Notes: generated by a model not told the origin, from the letters alone. A DNA stretch of 64,000 nt from Bradyrhizobium ontarionense (GCF_021088345.1 NZ_CP088156.1:4588001-4652000), one strand, 5' to 3'; shown: positions 37,537 through 46,996, counted from the first letter of the stretch. Translations and numbers: made by a program.

Positions 37537-38364
37537 CTATGCCCCCCCGACAACCCTCTGTGATCTCTTGCGTTCCGCCTCGAAACCGGCAGAACCTCCG
37601 GCAAATAGCGGAACGATTTCGGCCGGTCTTGACGCACGCGCGACCAGCACGTGATCGGGCGGCACCTCGATCCAGTCGGGCTCCTTGTCATAGGGCTCCG
37701 ACACCGCGATCACCTGATCGCCATCCTCGCGGTAGTAGAGCGAGTTGGCACGATCGTTCGCGGCGAAACGAAACGCATAGAGATCGTGGCCGTTCGACAA
37801 CGCGGAGGTAAAGCGCAGGTGCTCGTTTAGACCGTCCTCGTTGACGAGCTGACACAGCGCGCGCAACACCTCGCTGGTCGCTCCGATCGGATCCTGATCG
37901 ATGCCGGCGCCGACCATGGCAAGGAACACCGCTTCCGAATCGGTGGTGCCGAGCCGCGACGGATACAGCGCATCCGGGATCAGCGCCTCGACCTTGCGTC
38001 GCAGCCTGTTCCAGCTGCCGACAAAACCGTTGTGCATGAACAGCCAGCGGCCGCAGGCGAAGGGGTGGCAGTTCTGCCGCGTCACCGCCGTGCCCGTCGC
38101 CGCCCGCACATGTGCGAAGAACAGATGCGAATGCAGGTGCCGGCAGAGATAGCGCAGATTCTCGTCCGACCATGCCGGCCGCGTCTCACGATAGAGGCCC
38201 GGCTCGGGATGATCGCCGTACCAGCCGAGGCCGAAGCCGTCACCGTTGGTGCCTGCGGTCGATTCCAGGGCACGCAGACTTTGCGTCACCAGCGAGTGCT
38301 CAGGCTCGGTGACGTAATGCTCGAACGCGGTACGCTCTCCGCGATAGGCGATCCAACGGCACAT
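37537..38364 (-). CDS. Class II glutamine amidotransferase (EgtC/YafJ-like)
   Basis: The 275-residue Ntn hydrolase has nucleophile Cys2 in MCRWIAYRG exposed after Met removal, followed by NGDGFGLGWYG, FAHVRAATG, NCHPFACGRWLFMHNG and TTDSEAVF. These are hallmarks of the GATase_4/EgtC group. In ergothioneine synthesis EgtC removes a gamma-glutamyl group; other members have unknown amide substrates. The ATG at 38364 was chosen because it puts Cys at position 2 and has GGAGGAG upstream; a longer frame was rejected. It is the first gene of the three-gene amidotransferase/ligase operon. Confidence 0.9.
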   Translation of the reverse strand: MCRWIAYRGERTAFEHYVTEPEHSLVTQSLRALESTAGTNGDGFGLGWYGDHPEPGLYRETRPAWSDENLRYLCRHLHSHLFFAHVRAATGTAVTRQNCHPFACGRWLFMHNGFVGSWNRLRRKVEALIPDALYPSRLGTTDSEAVFLAMVGAGIDQDPIGATSEVLRALCQLVNEDGLNEHLRFTSALSNGHDLYAFRFAANDRANSLYYREDGDQVIAVSEPYDKEPDWIEVPPDHVLVARASRPAEIVPLFAGGSAGFEAERKRSQRVVGGA

Positions 38365-38644
38365 CCCTGCTCCTCCGGATGGACAATGATCTCTCGGCAC
38401 GTCGGGACGCGCGCATTTTTACGGAGCAGGCGGAAACGCCTCAAGCCATCCCTGGTTCCGCGCGGCGGAGGTCATCGATTGAATTTGCCGCTCAAAATCT
38501 CGCGTTTGCGATCAGCCCCTTGGACTGGGATCGGAGTCGCCGACTTGATCTTCCTGGAGCAGGAGCCGCAGATGTTGCGCGTTCCTCCGGTGACGACGCT
38601 GTATCGTCGCATCTATGACGCGTGATGCGAGGCTGCAGCGCGCA

Positions 38645-39529
38645 TCACGCCTCGCCGCCGCGCTCGCGCACCAGCCTGAGCCACGCCGCCGCAGCGGGCG
38701 AAAGATAGGCGCCGCGCCGCCACGCCATCGCCAGGGTCCACTCGGTGCCGGGCTCGTCGAGCAGAACGAGACTGATCGGCACCTGCGTGCGCTGGGTCGC
38801 GATCATGCGCGGCAGGAAGGCGATGCCGAGCCCGGCGCCAGCCAGCTCAGCGATGAAGTCGATCTGCGTGCTGCGCGCCGCCACGTTCGGCTCGAAGCCG
38901 TTGCGCTGGCAGGCTTCGCGGATGATGCGGTTGAGCGCGAAGCCGGCCTCGAACAGCACGAACGGCATGCCGCGCAACTCGGCCAGCGTGATCGTCTCGC
39001 GCCGCGCCAAGGGATGATCGACCGAGACCAGCGCCATCAGGGGCTCGCGGCGCACGACCTGGGATACGAATTCGTCGGCGATCGGCGGCAGCAGGCCGGC
39101 GAAATCGATGTCGCCCGCCGCAAGCAGCTCGCTCAACCGGTCGCTGCCGTGCTCGACCAGCCGGATCTCGATCTCCGGATGGAGCCGGCGATAGTGCGCG
39201 AACAACGGCGCGAACAGCGTGCTCGATCCGATCGGCGGCAGGCCGAGGCGCAGGACGCCGCGCTTCAAGCCGCGCAACTCTTCGAGTTCCGCCTGCAGGT
39301 CGTCACGCTCCGCCAGCAGCCGGATGGCGCGGCGATAGACGATCTCGCCGGCTGCGGTCATGCGGCTCTTGTGGCCGAGCCGGTCCAGCAGCGGCAGGCC
39401 GAGCTCGTCCTCGAGCTGCTTGACCGCCTTGCTCACGGTCGACTGCGTGGCGAACACCACCTTGGCGGCTTGGGAGAAGCCGCCCTGCCGGACGACCTCC
39501 ACGAAGGTTTTCAGGGTCCTGAGTTCCAT
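38645..39529 (-). CDS. LysR-family regulator (CidR-like)
   Basis: The 294-residue LTTR has a winged helix with LKTFVEVVRQGGFSQAAKVV and TQSTVSKAVKQLEDELG and an effector domain opening RGVLRLGLPPIGS. It is divergent from an LrgA/LrgB pair, the arrangement seen for CidR/YwbI-type regulators of holin-like cidAB genes. It probably activates those genes in response to a metabolic acid (by analogy with CidR and acetate). The 109-base divergent region is AT-rich and contains CTGCA...TGCAG arms. Confidence 0.9.
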   Translation of the reverse strand: MELRTLKTFVEVVRQGGFSQAAKVVFATQSTVSKAVKQLEDELGLPLLDRLGHKSRMTAAGEIVYRRAIRLLAERDDLQAELEELRGLKRGVLRLGLPPIGSSTLFAPLFAHYRRLHPEIEIRLVEHGSDRLSELLAAGDIDFAGLLPPIADEFVSQVVRREPLMALVSVDHPLARRETITLAELRGMPFVLFEAGFALNRIIREACQRNGFEPNVAARSTQIDFIAELAGAGLGIAFLPRMIATQRTQVPISLVLLDEPGTEWTLAMAWRRGAYLSPAAAAWLRLVRERGGEA

Positions 39530-39638
39530 AATGGGACAGTCTATTCCAAAATCGACTTGAGATCATTCAATCAATTCATTTTCTACATGCTGCATTGCCG
39601 CATATTCTATGTTGCAGAAACAGAATTTGGACTCAGCC

Positions 39639-40058
39639 ATGATGCACCGCAGCATTTCCATCCAGCTTCAGCGCCTGCTCCGCCGCAACCGGCTGGTGCA
39701 GATCGGCCTGCTCGGCGCGTTCTGGGCCGCCGGCGACGTGCTGGCGCGGACGACTGGCCTGCCGCTGCCCGGCGGCATCATCGGTATGGCACTGGCCCTC
39801 GTCCTGTTCCTGGCCGGCGGACTCAAGGTCGCCAGCATGAAGCGCGGCGCCAACTGGATGCTGGCCGAGATGCTGCTGTTCTTCGTGCCGGCGGTGCTCG
39901 CGCTGCTCGACCATCGCGAGCTGTTCGGCCTGCTCGGCCTGAAGATCTTCGCCCTCATCGTCGTGAGCACGACCGCCGTGATGTGCGTGACCGCGCTCAC
40001 GGTGGACCTCTGCTATCGCTGGACGGAGCGTCATGACGATCGCGGCGCTGTGGCGTGA
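39639..40058 (+). CDS. CidA/LrgA holin-like family membrane protein
   Basis: The 139-residue protein has four helices, with the family hallmark LPLPGGIIGMALALVLFL and a FFVPA motif (LLFFVPAVLALLDH). CidA/LrgA proteins are proposed holin-like membrane proteins that affect autolysis or metabolite flux. Start is uncertain: ATG at 39639 or 39642 follows a weak TTGGA; an upstream ATG at 39609 lacks a ribosome-binding site. The 3' end overlaps the LrgB-like gene by 26 bases. Confidence 0.85.
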   Translation: MMHRSISIQLQRLLRRNRLVQIGLLGAFWAAGDVLARTTGLPLPGGIIGMALALVLFLAGGLKVASMKRGANWMLAEMLLFFVPAVLALLDHRELFGLLGLKIFALIVVSTTAVMCVTALTVDLCYRWTERHDDRGAVA

Positions 40059-40743
40059 GCCGCTGGTCCAGGCTGCGGTCTGGTCGCTGGCGACGATCCT
40101 GCTCTATCTGCTTGCCAAGCGCCTGCACCGGCGCTGGCCGCGCTGGTGGCTGATGCCGCTTGCGGTCGCGCCGGCACTGCTGATGATCGCAGCGCTTGCG
40201 CTCAACGTCTCCTATCGCGACTACATCCGCGGCACGCATTGGCTGGTGGCGCTGCTCGGCCCCGCCACGGTCGCTTTCGCCGTGCCGATCTATGAGCAGC
40301 GCGCGCTGATCCGCCGCCGCTGGCCGCTGCTGCTGGCCGGCATGGTCGCGGGCAGCCTCACCGCCGTCGCAACCAGCTGGGCGCTGGCCTATCTGCTGGG
40401 GATCGACGGCGAACTGCGGCTGAGCCTGCTGCCGCGCTCGATCAGCACGCCGTTCGCCATGGAAGTCTCCGGCGAGATTGGCGGCATTCCCGATCTCACC
40501 GCCGTGTTCGTCGTGCTCACCGGCATCATCGGCGCTGCGGTCGGCGACATCGTGCTGGCGCGGCTGCCGCTGCGCTCGACGCTCGCCAAGGGCGCACTGT
40601 TCGGTGTCGGCGCGCATGGCGCGGGCACCGCGCGGGCCCACCAGATCGGCCGCGAGGAAGGCGCCATCGCCGGCCTCGTGATGGTGCTGGTCGGCCTGAT
40701 GAACGTGGCGCTGGCACCGCTCATCATCCAGTTCATGAGGTAG
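40033..40743 (+). CDS. LrgB family membrane protein
   Basis: The 236-residue multi-pass protein has the LrgB signatures LPRSISTPFAM and GVGAHGAGTARAHQIG. It is the partner of the LrgA-like protein and translationally coupled to it by overlap, with GGAG upstream of the ATG. Proposed roles are modulation of murein hydrolase activity or export of small acids; plant PLGG1, a glycolate/glycerate transporter, is a fused LrgAB homologue (family knowledge). Confidence 0.92.
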   Translation: MTIAALWREPLVQAAVWSLATILLYLLAKRLHRRWPRWWLMPLAVAPALLMIAALALNVSYRDYIRGTHWLVALLGPATVAFAVPIYEQRALIRRRWPLLLAGMVAGSLTAVATSWALAYLLGIDGELRLSLLPRSISTPFAMEVSGEIGGIPDLTAVFVVLTGIIGAAVGDIVLARLPLRSTLAKGALFGVGAHGAGTARAHQIGREEGAIAGLVMVLVGLMNVALAPLIIQFMR

Positions 40744-40748
40744 TCCTC

Positions 40749-41579
40749 TCAGCGCCGGTCGAGCGAGGCAATCCAGTTGCTGATCTCGGCCTGGCGCCGT
40801 TCGTCATTCGCCACGTCCTGATCGAGCCCGAGGCGCCAGAGAATGTCGCGTCGGGCGCGGTCGCGATGCAGCGTCGCGAGATCCACGGCGTAACGCTCAA
40901 GTTCGGCGAGATCAGCAAAGAAGCCTTCATCGACCAGCGGCTGTCCGATGCGCCTGATCACCCAGGCGATATCCTGCAGGCTGAACTCGGGGTGGTACTG
41001 CACACCCCAGAACCGGCCGCGGCCGCTCCTGATCTCGGCGGCCTGCACCTCGCTCATGGCGTTGCGCGCGGTCACCACCGCATCCGGCGGCAGCTTTGTG
41101 ACGATGTCGCTGTGAATGGCCGGCGCATCGAACATTGTGGTTCGCGCCGCATGCATCGGATGGGCGCGGCCCGCCTCGGTCAGGGCGATCTTTCGCGCGA
41201 AGCCGACCTCACGTCCCGCCGGATTGAGGGACACCTCGCCGCCGGCCGCAACGGTAGCGAGCTGCAGTCCCCAGCATGAGCCGAACATCGGCACGCCCTC
41301 GGCATAGATCGTGCGCACCAGCTCGATCTGACGCAGCGATTCCGGCTCACGCAGATAGATGTTGAGCGCGGAGCCCGTGATGACGACGCCTTGATAAGCG
41401 TCGAGCGGCTGCGGCAAGGCCGCATCGGCATCGGCTGGGGTGGCAATGTCGACCACGGCGCCCGGCGCCAGCGCGCGCAGCACGTCGGCATAGCTTTCCG
41501 ACGGAGTAACACCCGCGATCTCCGCCCAGCGGCGACGGCCGGCCAGCGAATTGCCTTCGAGGACGAGCAGTCTCAGCAC
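40749..41579 (-). CDS. Class I glutamine amidotransferase-like protein
   Basis: The 276-residue triad-type amidotransferase has nucleophile Cys102 in GSCWGLQLA and His/Glu in VQYHPEFSLQD. It resembles the stand-alone GMP-synthase glutaminase-like group (YfeJ/GuaA-like) that includes gamma-glutamyl hydrolases. The C-terminal 80 residues extend past the glutaminase fold. A GTG start at 41579 is assumed, as no better in-frame ATG exists. No synthase partner is adjacent, so a hydrolase role is possible. It is convergent with the LrgB gene. Confidence 0.87.
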   Translation of the reverse strand: MLRLLVLEGNSLAGRRRWAEIAGVTPSESYADVLRALAPGAVVDIATPADADAALPQPLDAYQGVVITGSALNIYLREPESLRQIELVRTIYAEGVPMFGSCWGLQLATVAAGGEVSLNPAGREVGFARKIALTEAGRAHPMHAARTTMFDAPAIHSDIVTKLPPDAVVTARNAMSEVQAAEIRSGRGRFWGVQYHPEFSLQDIAWVIRRIGQPLVDEGFFADLAELERYAVDLATLHRDRARRDILWRLGLDQDVANDERRQAEISNWIASLDRR

Positions 41580-41615
41580 CTTTTCAATCTCCGACCATTC
41601 GTCGAGGTAGCAGCC

Positions 41616-42446
41616 TTACGGATTCAGGACGCCGCGCAGGAACGACGCGGTCCGGTCCCGTACCTCCGGCCGATTCAGGATGGTGTGCACGTCGGCATCG
41701 ATCACCAGGACCTCCGCCTTGGGGTCATCCTTGAGGGCTGCAGCACAGGAGCCGGTGACGGCGCGATCGTTGTTCCAGGGATTGGCCGCCGAGAAATACG
41801 GATCGCGTGCCGAGATCGCGTTCAGGACCGGCTCTTTCGGCCCGACGCCGAGCCGCGGCGCGGTGACGAAGTAGTTGTCCTCGCACGACCATGAATAAAT
41901 CAGGCGCGCTGCCGCGTCCTTGCCGGCATAGCGGCCGACCGCGACCGCACCCTCGCTGGTGCCGGCCAGCACCACGCGCAGCCGGTCGACCCAGCTCCAC
42001 TCTCGGGAGGCCTTCAACGCGTTTTCCAGCTCGGCCAGCCGCAAGGCATGGACGCGCTCGTACGTCGCCACGTCGACTGGCGACGTGTAGGTCAGCCGGT
42101 CGGGGATCGCGAGGCTGTCAGGCGCGACCGACGCGGCGCCGAGCTCGTCGGCGAGCCAGGCCTGAAATTCCTTCACCCCCGGAGCCACCCCGCTCGATCC
42201 ATGCATCACGACGACGAGCGGCGCGATGCCGATCACGTCAGGCGCATCCTCCGCATGGCCCTCCCAGCGCCGTCCGCCTGCGAGCGTTGCCGGCAGGACG
42301 AGATTTGCGTTTGCCCAGGTCAGCGCGAGGTTATCGGATGACGGCTCCAGCACCGTGCCCTTGGTTTCGCCGGGCGCGTCGGCGGCCAGCGTGACCGTGG
42401 CGAACAGCAGCGCGAGACCAGCAAGCAGGAAGCGTGAAGACAGCAT
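41616..42446 (-). CDS. Exported dienelactone-hydrolase-like alpha/beta hydrolase
   Basis: The 276-residue protein has a signal peptide (FLLAGLALLFATVTLAA), then an alpha/beta hydrolase core with VVVMHGSSGVAPG (oxyanion hole), nucleophile Ser in AGTSEGAVAVG, and a C-terminal His in DADVHTILN. Catalytic His presence and the Asp in the ISARDPYF/IDADVH region are consistent with activity. ATG at 42446 begins the signal sequence; an upstream start was rejected. It is similar in type to the exported hydrolase at 43449-44303. Substrate unknown. Confidence 0.8.
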   Translation of the reverse strand: MLSSRFLLAGLALLFATVTLAADAPGETKGTVLEPSSDNLALTWANANLVLPATLAGGRRWEGHAEDAPDVIGIAPLVVVMHGSSGVAPGVKEFQAWLADELGAASVAPDSLAIPDRLTYTSPVDVATYERVHALRLAELENALKASREWSWVDRLRVVLAGTSEGAVAVGRYAGKDAAARLIYSWSCEDNYFVTAPRLGVGPKEPVLNAISARDPYFSAANPWNNDRAVTGSCAAALKDDPKAEVLVIDADVHTILNRPEVRDRTASFLRGVLNP

Positions 42447-42735
42447 GTCCGATCCTGACCTCAGGGCATGGATGAGCGCGCCAGCCGTGTACCACACACC
42501 CTCTCCGCTTCAATCTCATGGCATTGGCGTCCAGACAAGCAGAGTGCGACGCGCGGCCGATGCAGGGCACCCATGCGCTCTCCGTTCTAAGCAGCCCCGG
42601 AGCGCATACGCGCCTCGCACCGCGGCGTCACACGCGGGATGCACATGTTCGTGTCGTTCAACGCTTGCCATGATATTTACAAGGGTCGGGCCCAATATGT
42701 GGCAAAGGGCTTCTTGACAAAGGGTGGACATCGAC

Positions 42736-43380
42736 GTGTCTCGAAAATCGGTTGCGCTCATTGCTGCTATTCTTGCGTTGCTTCCACTCGCCCGGGCTTT
42801 GGCTCAAGAGCGGCCGCCGGCATCACGAACTGCCCGCACCAGCAGCGAAAAAGCGATCGTCGTGCTTGCCGCAGACCTGCGCGAGTTGACGTCCCTTCGC
42901 GACATCGACGCGGTGGGTGACGTGCTCTTCCGGCGTATCGACCGATCTCAGGGCCGCCCTGATGACGACTATGATTTGGCGATCCGAGGCTCGGTCGCGG
43001 CCGATTGGAAGGCGGTGTTCGGACGGGGCGACGACAATCGCGCGCCGCACGTCTTCGCCGTTGACCCCGGGATCTACTTCATCGACAGGATCAACATCGG
43101 CAGCGGCCCAACGACCAGGGGGCCGGGGCTGGATCCGCAGAGCCATGCTCCGCGATTTGGCAGCTTCACCGTACGCCCAGGCGAGGTCGTCAATCTCGGC
43201 CGCCTCATCGTTCACATGCATTGGCACGAGGGATTTTTCGCCGCCAAGGTCGAGGATAATTCCGCTGACGCAAGGCGCGCCTTGTCCGAGGCCAATCCGC
43301 AGGCTGTGGCGAAACTCCAGACCCGGCTCATCGGCGTCGTTCCACAATTTCCCTTCCAGGCCGGCGGCGGACGGTTTTGA
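42736..43380 (+). CDS. Exported hypothetical protein
   Basis: The 214-residue product starts at a GTG with GGTGG eight bases upstream (another GTG lies 12 bases earlier). A signal peptide (SVALIAAILALLPLARALAQ) is clear. The mature part contains HVFAVDPGIYFIDRINIG and FTVRPGEVVNLGRLIVHMH, a pattern of lipoprotein-like beta-rich periplasmic proteins that report a value and a surface property. No family is recognised with confidence. It is convergent with the neighbouring hydrolase gene. Confidence 0.75.
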   Translation: MSRKSVALIAAILALLPLARALAQERPPASRTARTSSEKAIVVLAADLRELTSLRDIDAVGDVLFRRIDRSQGRPDDDYDLAIRGSVAADWKAVFGRGDDNRAPHVFAVDPGIYFIDRINIGSGPTTRGPGLDPQSHAPRFGSFTVRPGEVVNLGRLIVHMHWHEGFFAAKVEDNSADARRALSEANPQAVAKLQTRLIGVVPQFPFQAGGGRF

Positions 43381-43448
43381 GCTACCCGGCGTCATGACCA
43401 CGGCCACGACGCCTGCGGCAACGATCGCGCTCGTGCCTCCACCTCCGT

Positions 43449-44303
43449 TCACTTTCCCAGATGCGCCGCCAGGAAGTCGTGCATCTCGGCGGTCGAGCGC
43501 GCGGCTGCGTCGGCATCGTATTGCAGCCAATGGCCGAAGCTCGACAGGCCATATTTGAGCCCGGGAAAATCAAAGGCGTGGTAGGCGCCGGGATAGACTT
43601 GCAGCCTGACGGCATCCCCCTTGTCAGGGCGCTGCGACAGCCATTGCTCGCAGTTCGTCGCGGGCGACCAATCATCCTTGTCGCCGATCAGGATCAGCGT
43701 GGGCACCGCGAGCCAGGGCGTCGCGACGCCGCAAATCGGATAGTAGGCGACCGCGACTTTGAAGGTGAGATCATCCGGCACGTCGTAGATCTTGACGTCA
43801 TGCGTCGAGGCGAACCGCATCGTGACGATGCCGCCCTGCGACGAGCCGACGACGCCGATGCGCGCCCGGTCCACGAACGGCAGCGATGACAGATACGCCA
43901 ACGCACCCCAGGCGTCGGCCTGGCAGTCGGGCATCGGGCGGTCGCAGGCCTGTGCGATGCCGCGCGAGCCGAAACTGTCGACGGCAAGCACGACATAGCC
44001 CCAGCCCGTCAACACGCCGGCAAAATAGCGACGGGTGCGTTCGCTGAGCCCGTTGCATCCGTGCAGATACACAATGGCTGCGAACGGACCCGTGCCTTCC
44101 GGCTTCGACAGATAGCCGTCGACCGCCTGGCTGGTCGCCACCGCCATCTCGCCACGCTCGAGCGCGAGACGCTGCTGAAGCCGCCCAAGGACGTAGGGCG
44201 CGGCGCCGAAGGTGACATGCTCATCGGGGGTCTGGGCTGCCGCGCCTTGCGTCAGCATGAAAAGGGCGATCAGCAGTGCAGCAACGAGTCCGGAGCCATG
44301 CAT
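43449..44303 (-). CDS. Exported dienelactone hydrolase family protein
   Basis: The 284-residue protein has a signal peptide (LVAALLIALFMLTQGAAAQ), then a DLH-type hydrolase: YLHGCNGLSERTRRYFA, DSFGSRG, nucleophile Ser in VGSSQGGIV, Asp in IGDKDDWSP and His in YPGAYHAFDFPG. A serine replaces the cysteine of true dienelactone hydrolase. It probably acts in the periplasm on an ester; substrate unknown. The gene is monocistronic. Confidence 0.88.
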   Translation of the reverse strand: MHGSGLVAALLIALFMLTQGAAAQTPDEHVTFGAAPYVLGRLQQRLALERGEMAVATSQAVDGYLSKPEGTGPFAAIVYLHGCNGLSERTRRYFAGVLTGWGYVVLAVDSFGSRGIAQACDRPMPDCQADAWGALAYLSSLPFVDRARIGVVGSSQGGIVTMRFASTHDVKIYDVPDDLTFKVAVAYYPICGVATPWLAVPTLILIGDKDDWSPATNCEQWLSQRPDKGDAVRLQVYPGAYHAFDFPGLKYGLSSFGHWLQYDADAAARSTAEMHDFLAAHLGK

Positions 44304-44407
44304 GGCGCGTCAGCCCTCGCGAGATCCGCGTCAGCTTGCGCGCAATGCCCCAGAAAATCCACTGCATTGATCGACCCGCGCGGCTCTCGTAGACCGCTCC
44401 TGCTCGA

Positions 44408-44872
44408 TCAGCGCCAGCGCAGGCGACGGCGCTTGGCGCCCGGCGTGCGCGGGGAACGGACGTGATGGCGTGGCGTCATCGCGTCCTGAAACATCGCGCT
44501 GGGCACGATCGGTGACGCGGCCGGAGCTTCGAGCGCCCGGCCGCAATCGCTGACGAGGCGAAGCCGCGGCGGGGTTGAGGACACATCGCGCGAGGCGTCG
44601 TCATGTTCGCGCAGGCCGTGTCGGCTGTCCGCCGGAACCAGGGCGGACAGCGTCGCCTTCAACCCTGCGACGATGGCGGCCATGGCGCGCGACGGCCGTG
44701 CCCAGCGAAACGGCCGCGGCGAACCATGCGCGCGGCTACCGACGCGCTTGGCTCGCATCCCGGTGCCGGTCCGTCGGCCGCGCTGCTCGCAAGCAGATGC
44801 GTCTTCATCGGATTGCAGCGTCAACCGGAACGGCTCTTCCGACGGACCGGCCGCGATCAGCAACTTGCGCAT
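44408..44872 (-). CDS. Basic hypothetical protein
   Basis: A 154-residue Arg/Ala/Pro-rich frame starts with MRKLLIAAG and has GAAGGTGAG about five bases upstream of the ATG, a good ribosome-binding site. Composition is very basic, especially the last 30 residues. No domain is recognised. Start site and location argue for a gene; the lack of familiar motifs and the existence of competing frames on the other strand argue against certainty. Confidence 0.4.
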   Translation of the reverse strand: MRKLLIAAGPSEEPFRLTLQSDEDASACEQRGRRTGTGMRAKRVGSRAHGSPRPFRWARPSRAMAAIVAGLKATLSALVPADSRHGLREHDDASRDVSSTPPRLRLVSDCGRALEAPAASPIVPSAMFQDAMTPRHHVRSPRTPGAKRRRLRWR

Positions 44873-45019
44873 GCGTCTCACCTTCGTCTCATCGCGGCCA
44901 ATCGATCGGCCGCATTCGTCGCGACCATTGCGCGAGAGCGGTGACGGCAAGCTGTTGCCTGATGTCAGCGACATGTCAGCTCCGCCGTCTCCGCCGTCGT
45001 GCTCAGTTCTCCTCCGTCA

Positions 45020-46996
45020 TCATCGTCCTGCCCGCGGCGCCTCGCGCTTCAACTGTTCCAGCGCCTCCGGCATCATGCGGCCGAACATCGAGCTCAACAT
45101 CGCCGTTGGGATCAGCCCGGAATTGCCGCTCTCCTGCCCCTGCCCGCCCGACATCAGGAATTGCGGCACCAGCGGCTGGTTGATCCGCGTCAGCGCGTCG
45201 GCGAATTTCGCAAAGTTCTGCTCGGCCAGCCTGAATTCCGGCCCGCCATAGGCATCGACCGCAAGCTTGGTCGCCTGGGCGCTGGCAGTACCCACCGCAA
45301 GCGCACGATCGGCCTCGCCCTGGCCCTCCAGCCGCGACTGCTCGCCGACGGCCGCGGCCGTCACCTTGCGCGTCTCGGCATCCTTCTGCGCGCGGGCGAG
45401 CGCAGCCGCACCTTCGTTCTCATTGACCCGGATCTGGATCAGCGACTGCGTCAGCGCAGCCTGTGCCGCCGCCGTCGCCTTGGCTTCGTTGAGCGTGCGC
45501 TCCTGGATTGCAGCCTTCTCCTGCTCCTGGAAGGTCTCGACCTGCTCGCGCGCGACCTGCCGCATGCGCAGCTGGATCAGGATGTTCTCGATGGTCTGAT
45601 CGCCGGGCGCAGCCCGCGGCGTGCCGATCAGGACTTCCTGCAATTCGAGCGAATAGCCCTCGAACTTCACCTTCATCTCGGCCGCCGATTCTCCCTGGAT
45701 GGCAGCACGGTTCTGCAGCAGCTCGATCAGGGTCATCTTCTGTGCAACGTTCTTGAAGAAGGCGCTGACCATGGGATCGAGCGTCTGCTCGACCAGTTTC
45801 TTCACGTCGCCGAAGCGCTGGATGATCATCGGGGCTTTCTTGTAGTCGATGTGCATCACCACCGAGAGCGGCAGGGTCGGCTCGAACGCATCCTTGGTAA
45901 TCAGCGAGATTTCCGACAGGTTCTCGTCGAGCCGCATCGCGCCGACCTCGCCGCGCACCCATTTCAGGATGAAGTTGACGGTCGGGATGATCTCGATCTT
46001 TCCGGCATAGGTGTTGAAGGCGTACTTGCCGGGCAGCAGCGGATCTCGCCAGACGCCGCGGCTGCCGTTGCTGACCAGTTCGCCATGACGATACTGCTCG
46101 CCCGAGACGTCGGCGGTGCGCGGCCCCGTATAGAAGATCACGACGCCGACATTGCCGACCGGGATGATCGTCTTCGGCACGTTCTCGACGGTCGCGAACA
46201 GCCGGTTGATGTACCAGGTGCCCTCGACGATGACCTGCAGCTGGCGGCCGCGATGGCCGCCGGCGGCGAGGAATTTCTCGGGCTCCTGGAAATTATTATG
46301 GAAGGTGGCCGGGTCATGAAGCTCGGTGCCGACTTCCGGGGCGATGATCTCACCCGGAGGCAGCGACGGGCCGTCATGCACGGTGACGATGCCGACCAGA
46401 TCATGATCGGCCGCAAGGATCACCGGAGTGAAGCCCCAGCGCTCGGCGATCGTCAGCTGCATGGCGTCGAGCACGACGCGCTCCTGCTCGCTCAGCGCAT
46501 GGCCATGGACGCGCTCGTCGGTGATGATCGCGAACTGCGTGGTGTTGATCGCGTAGGTGCCCTCGCGCAGGACCTTGCGCTGCGGGCCCTTCTGACCGCC
46601 GGCCAGCAGGAAGCGCCGCACGTCCTGGAAATCGCTCTTGTCCTCGGTGTCGTTGGCGCCGAGCACCTGTGAGGCGCCGAGCGGCGCGCCGTCGCGCGCG
46701 AACACATAGGCGATCTTGCCCTGGCCGATGGTGACGAGGTCGGAGCGGTGGATGCGATACATGAACGGAAAAAACAGGTGCAGGCCGCCGCGCAGCACCT
46801 CGGGCTCGAAGCCGGCCTCGCCGTTGAGCGCGATGAACCCGTCGGCGACGGAGCCGCGGATCGCCCACAGCTTCTCGACGATTCCGACCTGGCTGTTGGG
46901 GATGTAGCGGATGATGTTGGAAAGCTTCAGCAACGCAAGCAGCGCAATGATCGCCCCGGCCCAGAGGGCCGGCTGGATCAGACTGGTGATGTCCAT
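45020..46996 (-). CDS. Large SPFH/band 7 (flotillin-like) membrane protein
   Basis: The 658-residue protein has one N-terminal transmembrane segment (residues 5-25) directly followed by RYIPNSQVGIVEK. A second similar SPFH-like segment appears after about residue 270 (IPVGNVGVVIFYTG) and runs into the band 7 core (LPLSVVMHIDYKKAP, DPMVSAFFKNVAQKM). Residues of about 480-590 form an Ala/Glu/Gln-rich coiled coil typical of flotillins, then a Gly/Pro-rich tail. It probably scaffolds a membrane microdomain. ATG at 46996 has GGAGA upstream. No NfeD-type partner is adjacent. Confidence 0.88.
   Translation of the reverse strand: MDITSLIQPALWAGAIIALLALLKLSNIIRYIPNSQVGIVEKLWAIRGSVADGFIALNGEAGFEPEVLRGGLHLFFPFMYRIHRSDLVTIGQGKIAYVFARDGAPLGASQVLGANDTEDKSDFQDVRRFLLAGGQKGPQRKVLREGTYAINTTQFAIITDERVHGHALSEQERVVLDAMQLTIAERWGFTPVILAADHDLVGIVTVHDGPSLPPGEIIAPEVGTELHDPATFHNNFQEPEKFLAAGGHRGRQLQVIVEGTWYINRLFATVENVPKTIIPVGNVGVVIFYTGPRTADVSGEQYRHGELVSNGSRGVWRDPLLPGKYAFNTYAGKIEIIPTVNFILKWVRGEVGAMRLDENLSEISLITKDAFEPTLPLSVVMHIDYKKAPMIIQRFGDVKKLVEQTLDPMVSAFFKNVAQKMTLIELLQNRAAIQGESAAEMKVKFEGYSLELQEVLIGTPRAAPGDQTIENILIQLRMRQVAREQVETFQEQEKAAIQERTLNEAKATAAAQAALTQSLIQIRVNENEGAAALARAQKDAETRKVTAAAVGEQSRLEGQGEADRALAVGTASAQATKLAVDAYGGPEFRLAEQNFAKFADALTRINQPLVPQFLMSGGQGQESGNSGLIPTAMLSSMFGRMMPEALEQLKREAPRAGR

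Noticed and set aside
38379..38618. 79-codon plus-strand open frame upstream of the amidotransferase operon
   Set aside because: No ribosome-binding site, low-complexity Arg/Ser composition, and it overlaps the operon's leader region.
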